NCBI GenBank assembly: GCA_016191815.1
Contig: JACPVI010000081.1
Location: 1-64,000 of the forward strand
Source: Myxococcales bacterium
Lineage (GTDB): Bacteria; Myxococcota; Myxococcia; Myxococcales; Myxococcaceae
DNA length: 64,000 nt
Direction of reading: 5' to 3'
This document shows positions 1 to 8,225 of this stretch, piece after piece (position 1 is the first letter of the stretch; every line of letters starts with the position of its first letter). Made by a program: the position numbers and the translations under genes. Below the pieces are notes generated by a model. The model had not been told where the DNA came from and did no database searches. It worked only from the letters and a program-made list of their open reading frames with translations.

Positions 1-186
1 CACCGAGACGAACGAGACCGAAGCGAGACGGCGCACGCGAGGAGCGCGCAGCGGAGGCGTGCCGGGGGCACGTCGAGCAGCGCAAGCGACGAGCCGCCGC
101 CTGGGCTGCGGGTGTCTTCCAGACATGCGCCCCGCAGCGAGAGGATCGTTCGTCGCAGGTATCAGTACACCCCGGGCAGAGCACTA
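1..186. repeat. MITE-like element, copy 1 (left end outside the window)
   Basis: The right part of an element that recurs at 33569-33753. The shared right end runs from about 137 to 186 and finishes in a terminal repeat that reads inward TAGTGCTCTGCCCGGG from the right edge. By alignment with copy 2, about 28 bp, including the left terminal repeat, lie before base 1. This copy carries about 33 bp (around 100-135) that copy 2 lacks. The interior is rich in GCGAG/CGAGA motifs and has no convincing coding frame. The terminal TA suggests insertion at a TA dinucleotide, as for IS630/Tc1-type elements; that assignment is inference. The last three bases (CTA) form the stop codon of the neighbouring leftward lipoprotein gene. 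Confidence 0.8.
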
Positions 187-954
187 GTGTCGCTCCTCGA
201 CGATCGCCACCACCGCCGCGGCCAGCCGCCGGGCGAAGCCGGAGAGCAGCACCACCTCGCGGTCGGCCGCCGCGGCCAGTACTCCCTCTTGGAGCTCCAA
301 GTCCAGGCCGTAGGGGCGCACCAGCGGGTTCAGCTTCCGGGTGTCCACCGCGTAGTCGGGTTGGGTCGGATAGCGCAGCAGCCTCTGCTTCAGCTCCTCG
401 GCCTCCGCCTCGTAGCGGGTGACCGCGCCATGCACGCGTTGGGTCTCGTGGACCGGATCCAGGTCGATGAGCAGGAGCGGCGGAATGAGGATGCCGAAGC
501 CGAACGCGAGGCTCTTGAGGGCGCGGTCCGAGGCCACCGTCTCCAGCTCTCCCACCACCACCCGCACCAGCGTCACCGGTCCAAAGAGCGCCGGCAAGCC
601 GCCGGTGGAGGTGACCTGCCAGGAGGGCCTGAGCTTCTGCACCTCGGCGATCACCTGGCGCTGCTCCTCGGTGAGGGAGGCGACCCGGGCGAAGAGGTGC
701 TTCTCCGCCACCTCGCGCGTGAGGGTCACCTCCTGAGGGGCGCCGTAGGGGCCGAACACGGTGGCGCGCTCGGCCCGGAGGCTGATCTCCCACTGTGCGG
801 ACTCGAAGAACGGTTCCACCACCACCACCACCCGCTGCCCTGGGTCCGCCGGGGTGAACGGCTCGGGCCCGGTGAGGCGCGCGGCGGTGCAGCCGGCGAG
901 AAAGGCGAGGGAGAGGGCGGCGCAGGGCCGAGGCATCTGACCGCAGTCTGCCAT
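184..954 (-). CDS. predicted lipoprotein of unknown function
   Basis: A 256-residue protein with a hydrophobic N-terminus ending in a lipobox (LAGC at about residues 19-22), so it is probably anchored to a membrane. No family is recognised. The middle has one hydrophobic segment (about residues 150-165, FGFGILIPPLLLIDL), and the rest looks like a mixed alpha/beta extracytoplasmic domain. The ATG at 954 directly abuts the stop of the upstream HD-GYP gene; a second ATG at 936 would give a shorter signal peptide and is a real alternative. It is the last gene of a four-gene leftward operon. Its TAG stop is formed by the first three bases of the terminal repeat of the element at 1-186, so the original C-terminus may have been different. 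Confidence 0.7.
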   Translation of the reverse strand: MADCGQMPRPCAALSLAFLAGCTAARLTGPEPFTPADPGQRVVVVVEPFFESAQWEISLRAERATVFGPYGAPQEVTLTREVAEKHLFARVASLTEEQRQVIAEVQKLRPSWQVTSTGGLPALFGPVTLVRVVVGELETVASDRALKSLAFGFGILIPPLLLIDLDPVHETQRVHGAVTRYEAEAEELKQRLLRYPTQPDYAVDTRKLNPLVRPYGLDLELQEGVLAAAADREVVLLSGFARRLAAAVVAIVEERH

Positions 955-2664
955 TCAGCTGGCCAGCTTGACTCGCTCGCGCCGGACCGAGAGGGGGATG
1001 CCCTTCTTCTCGACCATCCTCCTGAGCGCGTCCAGCACCGCGGGGTCGAGCTGCGCCCCCCTCAGCCCCTCGAGGATCTCCATCGCCCGCTCGAAGGGCA
1101 TCGCCTTCTGGTAGGGCCTGGTGGAGGTGCAGGCGTCGAAGGTGTCGGCGCAATTGACGATGCGGGCGATGAGGGGAATGGCCTCGCCCTTGAGCCCATC
1201 GGGGTAGCCCTTGCCGTCCCACCGCTCGTGGTGGCTCCGCACCGCCGCGCGGACCGAGGCCAAAAAGCTGACCGGCCGGATGATGGTGTCGCCGATCAGG
1301 GGGTGGTCGCGCATGGTGACCATCTCCTCCTCGGTGAGCCGGCTCTGCTTGAGGAGGATGGACTCCACGATTCCGATCTTCCCGATGTCGTGGAGGATGC
1401 CGCCGTACTGGAGCAGCTTCAGCTCCCGCTCGGAGAGCCCCATCTCCCGGCCGATCTCCACCGCCACGTCCCCCACGCGCTGGCTGTGGCCGCGGGTGTA
1501 GGCGTCCTTGGAGTCGATCGAGTTGGCCAGCGCGACGATGGTCTCCAGATACCCTTGCTCGAGGCTTTCGTAGAGCCGCTTGGTCTCGTGATCGTAGGCC
1601 TCGATCTGGGCGGACATGTAGTTGAAGGTCTTGGCGAGGTCGCCCAGCTCGTTCCGCGAGCTCAGCTGCACCTGGACGCCGAACTTCCCCCGGGCGATCT
1701 CCAGCGCGGCCTTGCCGAAGGCCTTGAGCGGCTTGGAGAGCGTCCTCGAGAAGAGGGCTGCCAGCCCGATCGCCACCAGGATGGCGCTCCCCACCCCGTA
1801 GGCGATCTGCCGCTCCATGGTCGAAACCTGGCGGTAGGCCAGCTCGATCGGCTGCTCGGAGACTACCGCCCAGCCCACGCCGGGAACGGCGGAGTAGGCG
1901 CCCACCACCCGCGCCTTCCCGTCGCCGAAGTTGCCCACGTGCAGGGACTCCGCCTGGGGGGAGGAGGCCAGCGTCGCCAGAAGGTGCGCCACCACCGGTC
2001 GCTCGCGAAGCTCGCTTCCCACCGCCACCGCCCCCAGTCCAGGACCCGCCACCAGCTTGCCGCGGCTGTCCACCACATAGGCGAATCCGGAGGAGCCGAC
2101 CCGCTCCTTCTCGAGCACGCGCACCAGCCCTCCCAGGCTCACCTCGGCTGCCACGAAGCCCTTGGGCGGATCCCCGAGCGGGTAGGCCACCGCGAGGACC
2201 GGCACCCCCCGCGCCGCGCTCCAGTACACCTCGGAGTGTCGAAGCTCGGTGAGCGAGGAGAGCATCGCCGCCGAACGGGCCTCGTGCTCGGCGACCTCCG
2301 AGGGAGGGATGTCCGTCACCGCGAAGCCCTGCAGGCCGGGGAGCCTCTGTCCATCGGGGCCGTAGACGGTGATCACCGCCACTTCCGCCTGCTGCTTGAG
2401 GACCGAGGCGATGTGGGACTGCTGCTCTGGGAGCGGCAGCTGGAAGAAGCCGGGCACCCTCGAGAGCCCGAGCACGGCGCGGGTGGGCTCCGACAGGACG
2501 CTCTCCGCCTTGAGGCGAAGCTGCTTGACGCGCTCCTGGGCCAGCTCCTGGGCATCGCGCACCAACAGCTCCCGGGTGCGCACCACCGAGGTCCAGCCCA
2601 CCATCACCGTCGGGACGATGCTGGCGATCAGCATCAAAAGGAGAATGAGCTTGAACAGCCGCAA
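955..2664 (-). CDS. membrane sensor with HAMP and HD-GYP domains (c-di-GMP phosphodiesterase)
   Basis: A 569-residue protein. A membrane anchor lies at residues 5-25, an extracytoplasmic Cache-like sensor region at about 30-285, a second membrane span at 288-307, a HAMP linker at about 308-355 and an HD-GYP domain at about 370-550. The metal-binding HD pair (H425, D426, in ILHDIGKIG) and the HHE...GYP signature (478-480, 486-488) are intact, so activity is expected. HD-GYP proteins hydrolyse cyclic di-GMP, or in some myxobacterial and related proteins other cyclic dinucleotides. It follows the LysM/FecR-like gene by 10 bp and abuts the lipoprotein gene. That placement suggests envelope sensing linked to second-messenger turnover, but the ligand is unknown. 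Confidence 0.93.
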   Translation of the reverse strand: MRLFKLILLLMLIASIVPTVMVGWTSVVRTRELLVRDAQELAQERVKQLRLKAESVLSEPTRAVLGLSRVPGFFQLPLPEQQSHIASVLKQQAEVAVITVYGPDGQRLPGLQGFAVTDIPPSEVAEHEARSAAMLSSLTELRHSEVYWSAARGVPVLAVAYPLGDPPKGFVAAEVSLGGLVRVLEKERVGSSGFAYVVDSRGKLVAGPGLGAVAVGSELRERPVVAHLLATLASSPQAESLHVGNFGDGKARVVGAYSAVPGVGWAVVSEQPIELAYRQVSTMERQIAYGVGSAILVAIGLAALFSRTLSKPLKAFGKAALEIARGKFGVQVQLSSRNELGDLAKTFNYMSAQIEAYDHETKRLYESLEQGYLETIVALANSIDSKDAYTRGHSQRVGDVAVEIGREMGLSERELKLLQYGGILHDIGKIGIVESILLKQSRLTEEEMVTMRDHPLIGDTIIRPVSFLASVRAAVRSHHERWDGKGYPDGLKGEAIPLIARIVNCADTFDACTSTRPYQKAMPFERAMEILEGLRGAQLDPAVLDALRRMVEKKGIPLSVRRERVKLAS

Positions 2665-2674
2665 GGCGTGAGAC

Positions 2675-3586
2675 CTACTTCCAGCTCGACTTGCCGACCT
2701 CGAGCTTCACCGCCTGGTCCAAAACCTCGAAGCTCCGGCGGCGAGAAGGGTTGGACTTCTCCGTCTGGTTCGCCGCCTGCACCGTCCACTGGTACTTGCC
2801 CGGAGCCAGGGGCGGCAGCGCCGCCTGGGGCTTGTCCACCTCGAGCGTGGCGCTCTTGGGGCCGGCGAGCTGGACCACGTAGGAAGTGGCTCCCTTCACC
2901 GGTTTCCAGGTCAGGATGAGCGTGCCCGCGTCGATCTCCTTCAGCCGGGTGCCGTCCGGCGGCTCCATCGGCACCGGGCTGAACAAGCTCTTCTTGGACG
3001 GTGGCGTTGCCGACGAAGGGCTGGACGGCGGTCGGCCCTTCTCGATCTTCACCGTCTGGCCCGCGTAGACCGGTGTGGCGACGCCCTCCGCTTCCACCCG
3101 CACCGGCTGGCCGGAGTTGGCCTTCACCTCGGTCTTCCCGTTCTCTTCCACCTTCACCGCGAAGCGCGTGGGCTCCCGGGCGCTCGCGGAGACGAGCTGC
3201 CAGGCGCCGTCGGCGGCCTTGGCGGCCTCCCGGTAGCGGGCGGACTTGAAGAGCGCCTCGGCCTCCTTGAGGCGGGAGGCGGCCTCCTGGCGGTTGGCGG
3301 CGGAGGAGTCGGCTTGATCCACCGCGTTGCGCGCGGCGGCCAGCGCGGACAGGGCGAGGGCCCGGTCGGGGCCAGGCAGCTTGAGGGCGGTGCCCGGAGC
3401 CACCTTGTCGCCAGCGAGCGAGTTGAGCGCCCGAAGCTCGTGCGCGGACTCGGCGTCTCCCAAGGCGCGCCTGGCCACCGCCGCCAAGGTCTCGCCCGGC
3501 TGGACCACCACCTCGGTCGGCGGCGCTTCCTCCACCGCGGGGGCGGCGCCGAGCCAGAGGAGTGCGATGGGGAGGAGGGCGCTCAC
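2675..3586 (-). CDS. exported LysM-domain protein with FecR-like region
   Basis: A 303-residue protein with an N-terminal signal sequence. A LysM-type domain follows (about residues 24-72: VVVQPGETLAAVARRALGD and a following 'LN...GDKV.PG..L.LP' pattern). Then come an Ala-rich helical stretch (about 75-135), a beta-rich FecR-like region (about 140-190), a Pro/Ser linker and a C-terminal fibronectin-III-like domain (about 205-290, LTWKPVKGATSYVVQL and YQWTVQA). LysM domains bind peptidoglycan, so it probably sits in the periplasm. The GTG start overlaps the stop of the FecR lipoprotein gene by 4 bp, which points to translational coupling. Its role in the operon with the HD-GYP sensor is unknown. 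Confidence 0.85.
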   Translation of the reverse strand: MSALLPIALLWLGAAPAVEEAPPTEVVVQPGETLAAVARRALGDAESAHELRALNSLAGDKVAPGTALKLPGPDRALALSALAAARNAVDQADSSAANRQEAASRLKEAEALFKSARYREAAKAADGAWQLVSASAREPTRFAVKVEENGKTEVKANSGQPVRVEAEGVATPVYAGQTVKIEKGRPPSSPSSATPPSKKSLFSPVPMEPPDGTRLKEIDAGTLILTWKPVKGATSYVVQLAGPKSATLEVDKPQAALPPLAPGKYQWTVQAANQTEKSNPSRRRSFEVLDQAVKLEVGKSSWK

Positions 3587-4047
3587 TGGAAGACGATCTC
3601 CCTTCCGGCGCGCACCGTGGCTGCGGGCGTGCCCACGCTCAGGGAGTGCTTCGCCGGCTCGTCCAACTCCGCGTCGACCTGGCCCTTGTGGACGGTGAGG
3701 TCGGTGCGCTCGAGGCCGGGACGGGGGCGGGTCTCGGCCACGCTCACCAGGGCGTCTTCGCCGACGTTGACCACCGAGCCGTTGTCGAAGTCGAGCCTGG
3801 CCGCGGCGCCGGCGGCGGTGCGCACCTTGTCGTTCTCGTGCAGCTCGAGGTCTTGGGCTGCCGGGATCCAGTCATCGCCCGCCGCGCGCTTGACCATCAC
3901 CGTGCCGGAGAGCTGGCCGAGCCTGGCCCGCACCACCGGAGGGGGGAGCCTCGGGGCGGTTGCCACCGCAAGGGAAGCGGCCTCCTTGGGTGCCTCCGAG
4001 GTGCACCCGGCGAGCAGGAGCGCGCATATGAGCTTGGCAGGCCTCAA
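3583..4047 (-). CDS. FecR-domain lipoprotein
   Basis: A 154-residue protein with a short signal peptide and lipobox (LLAGC, Cys at residue 15). A FecR-type domain fills residues 40-150, with the typical G.V.V.R......A..L.L...D.V.T...A.A.L.F..GS...VG..A pattern. FecR domains occur in sensors that respond to outer-membrane signals and in many myxobacterial surface proteins. No FecI sigma factor lies nearby, so iron signalling should not be assumed. It is the first gene of the leftward operon FecR-LysM-HD-GYP-lipoprotein and overlaps the next gene by 4 bp. Confidence 0.82.
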   Translation of the reverse strand: MRPAKLICALLLAGCTSEAPKEAASLAVATAPRLPPPVVRARLGQLSGTVMVKRAAGDDWIPAAQDLELHENDKVRTAAGAAARLDFDNGSVVNVGEDALVSVAETRPRPGLERTDLTVHKGQVDAELDEPAKHSLSVGTPAATVRAGREIVFQ

Positions 4048-4283
4048 CCCGGGGAAGTCTAGCGGAACTGAACCGGAGCCGGGGGCGGGCGGCCCCGCGC
4101 TGTGCCAAAGAATACGGCGGTGTGGTCAGACGTGCGCGATGGGGGCGAGCGACGAAGCCGACGGCATGCCCGGAGGCGTCTGGACTTCGCGTTCCAGCGC
4201 GGCTAAGAGGCGCCATCCCGCTCGAACTGAGCTGGGACCCGACGGCACTTTCTGCCCTCGGTTGTGGAGAAAGAGCAGCGAAA

Positions 4284-4487
4284 ATGGCAACTGGCACCGT
4301 GAAGTGGTTCAACGACGCGAAGGGCTACGGCTTCATCACGCAGGATGGCGGCGGCGAGGACGTCTTCTGCCATCACAGCGCGATCCAGGCGGAGGGCTTC
4401 CGCAGCCTGACCGAAGGGCAGAAGGTTCAGTTCGACGTCACCAAGGGCCCCAAGGGCCTGCAGGCGGCGAACGTCAAACCGATCTAA
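4284..4487 (+). CDS. cspA: cold-shock domain protein (CspA family)
   Basis: A 67-residue protein that starts [18 protein letters not shown], the classic cold-shock domain. The RNP1 (KGYGFI) and RNP2 (DVFCHHSAI) RNA/ssDNA-binding motifs are both present, with Cys-His in place of the usual FVH. These proteins act as RNA chaperones. The gene stands alone, with about 236 bp before it, enough for the long 5' leader usual in cold-shock mRNAs. Which paralogue it is cannot be told from one gene. Confidence 0.95.
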   Translation: MATGTVKWFNDAKGYGFITQDGGGEDVFCHHSAIQAEGFRSLTEGQKVQFDVTKGPKGLQAANVKPI

Positions 4488-4529
4488 GACTCTCTTCGGC
4501 GACCGCGCATGCGGGGCTGATTTTTCGAA

Positions 4530-4553
4530 CGTGAACGTGAATTCACGTTCACG
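4530..4553. promoter_or_regulatory. perfect 24-bp palindrome, candidate operator
   Basis: A perfect 24-bp palindrome centred on GAATTC, built of repeated GTGAAC/GTTCAC units (half-site CGTGAACGTGAA). It lies 43 bp after the cspA stop and about 215 bp before the small genes at 4769-5417. Perfect symmetry and internal repetition fit a dimeric repressor site better than a terminator, because no T-run follows. A related site lies at 4650-4669. Confidence 0.55.
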
Positions 4554-4649
4554 AAAATCTCACCGCGGGTGCGCTCTCGAGAGGCAAGGTTTTCGAGCGA
4601 TCACGGCAGCATGCCGAGCAGGCCGGCGGCCGGAAGTTGCACGAACAGA

Positions 4650-4669
4650 TGAACGTGAATTCACATTCA
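4650..4669. promoter_or_regulatory. second, imperfect copy of the GTGAATTCAC palindrome
   Basis: A 20-bp inverted repeat (TGAACGTGAATTCACATTCA) with one mismatched pair, centred 118 bp after the perfect palindrome at 4530-4553 and sharing its core TGAACGTGAATTCAC. An A-run (4675-4680) follows. Two sites for one regulator before the same small operon would allow looping; that is inference. Confidence 0.5.
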
Positions 4670-4768
4670 CGTTGAAAAAAAGGCGGGGAAGGGCATGGGC
4701 TGGGGAGCGGCGAGACCCCGAGCAGGGTCGGGCCGCTTCCAGGCTTGGCGGGAAGGAGACGTGTCGGG

Positions 4769-5125
4769 ATGGCTTCGATCTTCGACCGAGGAGACGGCAC
4801 CGGCCGCCGGTGGCCGCGCGGCCAGAAGTTCCGCTTGTCGACTTCGGGGTTAGAGGCCGTGGCGCAGTACCAGGAGGCGCTCCGCGCCTGCCGGGAGGTT
4901 GGAGGCCGGGCCGCGTTCGACCAGGCAACCGGCGCCTGGGCGGCGTCGGTCGGGGTGCAGCCCGGCGACGGCGCCTATCTAGAGGAGTTGCGAGTCTCCG
5001 ATCGCTCGATGGTCGAGCTGGTGGAGCTGCTCGAGGATTGTGGGGCGACGACCGACGAGGCGAAGGCGGCCCTTCTTCGCTTGCTCAGCGCGAAGCTGAC
5101 GGAGCCGGTGCGTGCCCCGCCTTGA
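4769..5125 (+). CDS. small conserved-looking protein of unknown function
   Basis: A 118-residue soluble protein. I do not recognise a family. It starts at an ATG 10 nt after a GGAAGGAG ribosome site. The N-terminal third is basic (RGDGTGRRWPRGQKFRLS); the rest looks helical, with acidic and Leu-rich stretches (SMVELVELLEDCGATTDEAKAALLRLL). It is probably co-transcribed with the gene at 5169, 43 bp downstream. The palindromes at 4530 and 4650 lie in its upstream region. Confidence 0.6.
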   Translation: MASIFDRGDGTGRRWPRGQKFRLSTSGLEAVAQYQEALRACREVGGRAAFDQATGAWAASVGVQPGDGAYLEELRVSDRSMVELVELLEDCGATTDEAKAALLRLLSAKLTEPVRAPP

Positions 5126-5168
5126 GCGCCGGAGCGGGAAGCACGCCTCGAGGTCAGAGGAACCACCC

Positions 5169-5417
5169 ATGGAAGACATGACGGAAGTGGAGGCCCGAGC
5201 CGAAGCCGTTCGGCGCTGGGGCCCGACCGGAGCTGTTCGCCTCTGGAAGGAGACCCAGCGGTCCGGGCGTGTTCGGCGCGGCCGGTTGGCGAGGTACCGC
5301 TGCATGGTCGGAAACGGCAACCTCGGCAAGGCCTGTTCCGTGGTGGGCCAGGGCGACACTTGGCGCGAGGCGTTCCTCGACGCCCGGGAAGTCGGCGCTG
5401 CCGCTCGAAATGCGTAG
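5169..5417 (+). CDS. small basic protein of unknown function
   Basis: An 82-residue protein, Arg-rich in the middle, ending in a pattern (GKACSVVGQGDTWREAFLDA) that looks like a compact folded domain. No family is recognised. An AGAGGAA ribosome site precedes the ATG. It follows the 118-residue gene on the same strand and is likely in the same transcript. Confidence 0.55.
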   Translation: MEDMTEVEARAEAVRRWGPTGAVRLWKETQRSGRVRRGRLARYRCMVGNGNLGKACSVVGQGDTWREAFLDAREVGAAARNA

Positions 5418-5465
5418 CGTGCGTCGCCCTCGGGCAAGCTGCTCGCACCGCCGCAGAGCGCCCGC

Positions 5466-7301
5466 TCAGGGGATCTGCAGCCGGTCGACGATCACCACCG
5501 TCCAGGAGGGCAGGCTCGACAGCCCGCCTCGGACTGAGATCTCGTAGGTGCTCGGGTACACCTGGCCAGAGAAGGTGAAGGGCGTGGTGGCGCCGTTGCA
5601 CGGCACCGCGATGAAGGTGTCGTAGTTCGGGTTGGCGGCGCTCTTGAAGTACACGGTCGCGCGGTCGGAGGTGCTGCAATTGCTGGTCGGCTGAGCGCCA
5701 TTGAGGGTCACGACTCCGGAGACTGGCACCTTCGGCGGCTGCACCACGTTCAAGGTCAGCCCCGAGGTGGGCGCGTTGATCGTCAGGCTGGTGTTCACCA
5801 CCACGGTCCAGGACGGAAGGTTGGAGAGGCCTCCGCGCACCGAGACTTCGAACGTGCTCGGATACACCTGCCCGGAGAACGTGAAGGGCGTGGTGGCGCC
5901 GTTGCACGGCACGGAGATGCTGGCGTCGTAGTTGGGGTTGGCGGCGCTCTTGAAGTAGACGGTGGCGCGGTCCGAGGTGCTGCAGTTGCTTGTGGGCTGT
6001 CCGCCGTTGAGCGTCACCACGCCCGACACCGACACCTTTGGGGCCTGCACCACATTCAAGGTCAGCCCCGAGCTGGGCCCGCTGATGGTGAGGCTGGTGT
6101 TCACCAACACCGTCCAGGACGGCAGGTTGGACAGCCCTCCGCGGACGGAGACCTCGTAGGTGCTTGGATACACCTGCCCAGAGAAGGTGAAGGGCGTGGT
6201 GGCGCCGCTGCAGGGCACGGGGATGGTGGCGTCGTAGTTCGAGTTGCTCTTGCTCTTGAAATAGACGGTGGCGCGGTCCGAGGTGCTGCAATTGCTGGTG
6301 GGTTGTCCACCGTTGAGGGTCACCACTCCGGACACTGACACCTTCGGGGCTTGCACGACGTTCAAGGTGAGCCCGGAGGTGGGCCCGCTGACGGTGAGAC
6401 TCGGGTTCACCACCACGGTCCAGGAGGGCAGGTTGGACAGCCCCCCGCGGACAGAAACTTCGTAGGTGCTCGGATACACCTGCCCGGAGAAGGTGAAGGG
6501 CGTGGTGGCTCCGTTGCAGGGGACCGCGATGGAGGCGTCGTAGTTCGGGTTGGCGGCGCTCTTGAAGTACACGGTGGCGCGGTCCGAGGTGCTGCAGTTG
6601 CTGGTGGGCTGCGCGCCGTTGAGCGTCACCACTCCGGACACCGACACCTTCGGAGCCTGCACCACGTTCAAGGTGAGCCCGGAAGTCGGGCCGCTCACCG
6701 TGAGACTGGGGTTCACCACCACGGTCCAGGAGGGCAGGTTGGAGAGTCCTCCGCGCACAGATACCTGGTAGGTGCTCGGGTAGACCTGGCCGCTGAAGGT
6801 GAAAGGCGTGGTTGCTCCGTTGCACGGCACCGGGATGCTCGCGTCGTAGTTCGGATTGGCGGAGCTCTTGAAGTACACGGTGGCGCGATCCGAGGTGCTG
6901 CAGTTGCTGGTTGGCTGTCCGCCGTTGAGCGTCAAAACGCCCGACACCGACACCTTCGGCGCCTGCACCACGTTCAAGCTCAGCCCGGAGGTCGGGCCGC
7001 TGACCGTGAGATTGGAGCTCACCACCACCGTCCACGAGGGCAGGTTGGACAGTCCGCCGCGGACGGAAACTTCGTAGGTGCTCGGGTACACCAGGCCGGA
7101 GAAGGCGAAGGGCGTCGTGGCGCCGTTGCACGGCACCGGGATGGTGGCGTCGTAGCTCGGGTCGCCCTTGCTCTTGAAGTAGACGGTGGCGCGGTCCGAG
7201 GTGCTGCAGGTGCTGGTGGGTTGCCCGCCGTTGAGCGTCACCACTCCGGACACCGACACCTTCGGCGCCTGGACGACGTTCAGCGCGAGCGAGGAGGCGC
7301 T
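5466..7301. repeat. six tandem 306-bp coding repeats
   Basis: The same segment recurs every 306 bp; for example the start of the VTLNG-coding segment lies at about 5702, 6008, 6314, 6620, 6926 and 7232. The unit length is exactly 102 codons, so copy-number change keeps the frame. The units are highly similar at DNA level, including at third positions, and could recombine or collapse in assembly. Confidence 0.9.
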
Positions 7302-8048
7302 CCCGCCGGCGCACGTCCCATTGGCATCGCAGGAGTAGCCAGGTGGGCAGCCGCGAGCGCAGCTCGCGCCGCAGGTGAAGGCGGTGCCGCCGCCGCCGCA
7401 GGTCTTCGGGGCGGCGCACGTCCCGCAGCTCAGGTTCCCGCCGCACCCGTCCGGAGGCGTTCCGCAAGTGGCTCCGAGCTGGCCGCAGGTCTTCGGCACG
7501 CAGTTGGTGACGCAGATATTGTCTGGACCGCACACGTTTGGCGCCTGGCAGCTGCCGCAGTCGAGCGTCGCGCCGCAGCCGTCGGAGACCGAGCCGCAGT
7601 TCTTCCCGAGCAGCGCGCAAGTCTTGGGAGTGCAGCTTCCAGTGCCGCAGACGTTCGGCGTCCCCCCGCCGCCGCAGCTCTGGCCCGCCGGGCAGTCGCC
7701 GCACCAGGCCGTACCACCGCACCCCTCGGGGATGGTGCCGCAGTTCTTCGCCGCCTGCTGGCAGGTGGTCGGCTGGCAGCCTCCGTCGGAGCCTCCGCCT
7801 CCGCCGCCGGCGCCTCCCCCCGTGCCGATCACCGTGCAGAAGCCGAGCTGACAGGTCTGCAGCTCCAGGCAGGCCACGCACTGGCTTGCGGCCCGGCCGC
7901 AGGCGGTGGTGATGATGCCCGGCTGGCAGTCGCCCTTCGCGTCGCAGCAGCCTGCGCACGTGCTGGGGTTGCAAGGGGGCTTTCCGGTGAAATCGCACCC
8001 GGCGGCGGACGCCAGGGCAATGAGGACAGGGAGGGCGAGCCGTCTCAT
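5466..8048 (-). CDS. Cys-rich lipoprotein with six 102-residue tandem repeats
   Basis: An 860-residue surface lipoprotein. The start is placed at the ATG at 8048 because it gives a clean signal peptide with a lipobox (SAAGC); an upstream extension in frame would be Arg-rich and unlike a signal. Residues about 19-250 are Cys-rich and contain several C-x-PKTC..LG..CG...DGCG..L.CG.C units, typical of myxobacterial secreted proteins. The rest is six nearly identical 102-residue units (each with LNVVQAPKVSVSGVVTLNG and SWTVVVNPSLTVSGPTSGL), probably beta-sandwich domains. Near-identity of the DNA copies points to recent expansion or homogenisation. It may act as an adhesin or stalk; that is inference. 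Confidence 0.85.
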   Translation of the reverse strand: MRRLALPVLIALASAAGCDFTGKPPCNPSTCAGCCDAKGDCQPGIITTACGRAASQCVACLELQTCQLGFCTVIGTGGGAGGGGGGSDGGCQPTTCQQAAKNCGTIPEGCGGTAWCGDCPAGQSCGGGGTPNVCGTGSCTPKTCALLGKNCGSVSDGCGATLDCGSCQAPNVCGPDNICVTNCVPKTCGQLGATCGTPPDGCGGNLSCGTCAAPKTCGGGGTAFTCGASCARGCPPGYSCDANGTCAGGSASSLALNVVQAPKVSVSGVVTLNGGQPTSTCSTSDRATVYFKSKGDPSYDATIPVPCNGATTPFAFSGLVYPSTYEVSVRGGLSNLPSWTVVVSSNLTVSGPTSGLSLNVVQAPKVSVSGVLTLNGGQPTSNCSTSDRATVYFKSSANPNYDASIPVPCNGATTPFTFSGQVYPSTYQVSVRGGLSNLPSWTVVVNPSLTVSGPTSGLTLNVVQAPKVSVSGVVTLNGAQPTSNCSTSDRATVYFKSAANPNYDASIAVPCNGATTPFTFSGQVYPSTYEVSVRGGLSNLPSWTVVVNPSLTVSGPTSGLTLNVVQAPKVSVSGVVTLNGGQPTSNCSTSDRATVYFKSKSNSNYDATIPVPCSGATTPFTFSGQVYPSTYEVSVRGGLSNLPSWTVLVNTSLTISGPSSGLTLNVVQAPKVSVSGVVTLNGGQPTSNCSTSDRATVYFKSAANPNYDASISVPCNGATTPFTFSGQVYPSTFEVSVRGGLSNLPSWTVVVNTSLTINAPTSGLTLNVVQPPKVPVSGVVTLNGAQPTSNCSTSDRATVYFKSAANPNYDTFIAVPCNGATTPFTFSGQVYPSTYEISVRGGLSSLPSWTVVIVDRLQIP

Positions 8049-8188
8049 ACAGCGCACGACACCCGAGCCCACCAGGGTGCGCAAAGTCTGCCCTCGGCGA
8101 TGGGCGGGGCCGGCCGTCTTCGCCGCCACGCTGGCGCTCTCACGCGAGCGCCGCTGCAACCTGCGGGTGACGCTCCGGAGCCCCGAGG

Positions 8189-8204
8189 TTGATTCTGGAA
8201 TCAA
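8189..8204. promoter_or_regulatory. TTGATTC/GAATCAA inverted repeat upstream of the protease-like gene
   Basis: A perfect 7-bp inverted repeat with a 2-bp spacer (TTGATTCTGGAATCAA), ending 21 bp before the ATG at 8226. It is AT-rich against its surroundings. It may be an operator for the rightward gene or the divergent repeat lipoprotein (start 8048). No matching regulator is seen. Confidence 0.35.
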
Positions 8205-8225
8205 TCAGGCGCTACTACGGAGCAC

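Noticed and set aside
112-2919. A 935-codon open frame on the plus strand
   Set aside because: It is antisense to the HD-GYP and LysM genes, has no family similarity, and is rich in Arg, His and Gly as expected for a GC-rich shadow frame.
4509-4527. CCGCGCATGCGG plus T-run as the cspA terminator
   Set aside because: The stem is only four base pairs and the T-run is six bases away, so the evidence is too weak to call.
5466-7301. Direct repeats as a possible CRISPR array
   Set aside because: Units are 306 bp, contiguous and protein-coding, with no spacers.
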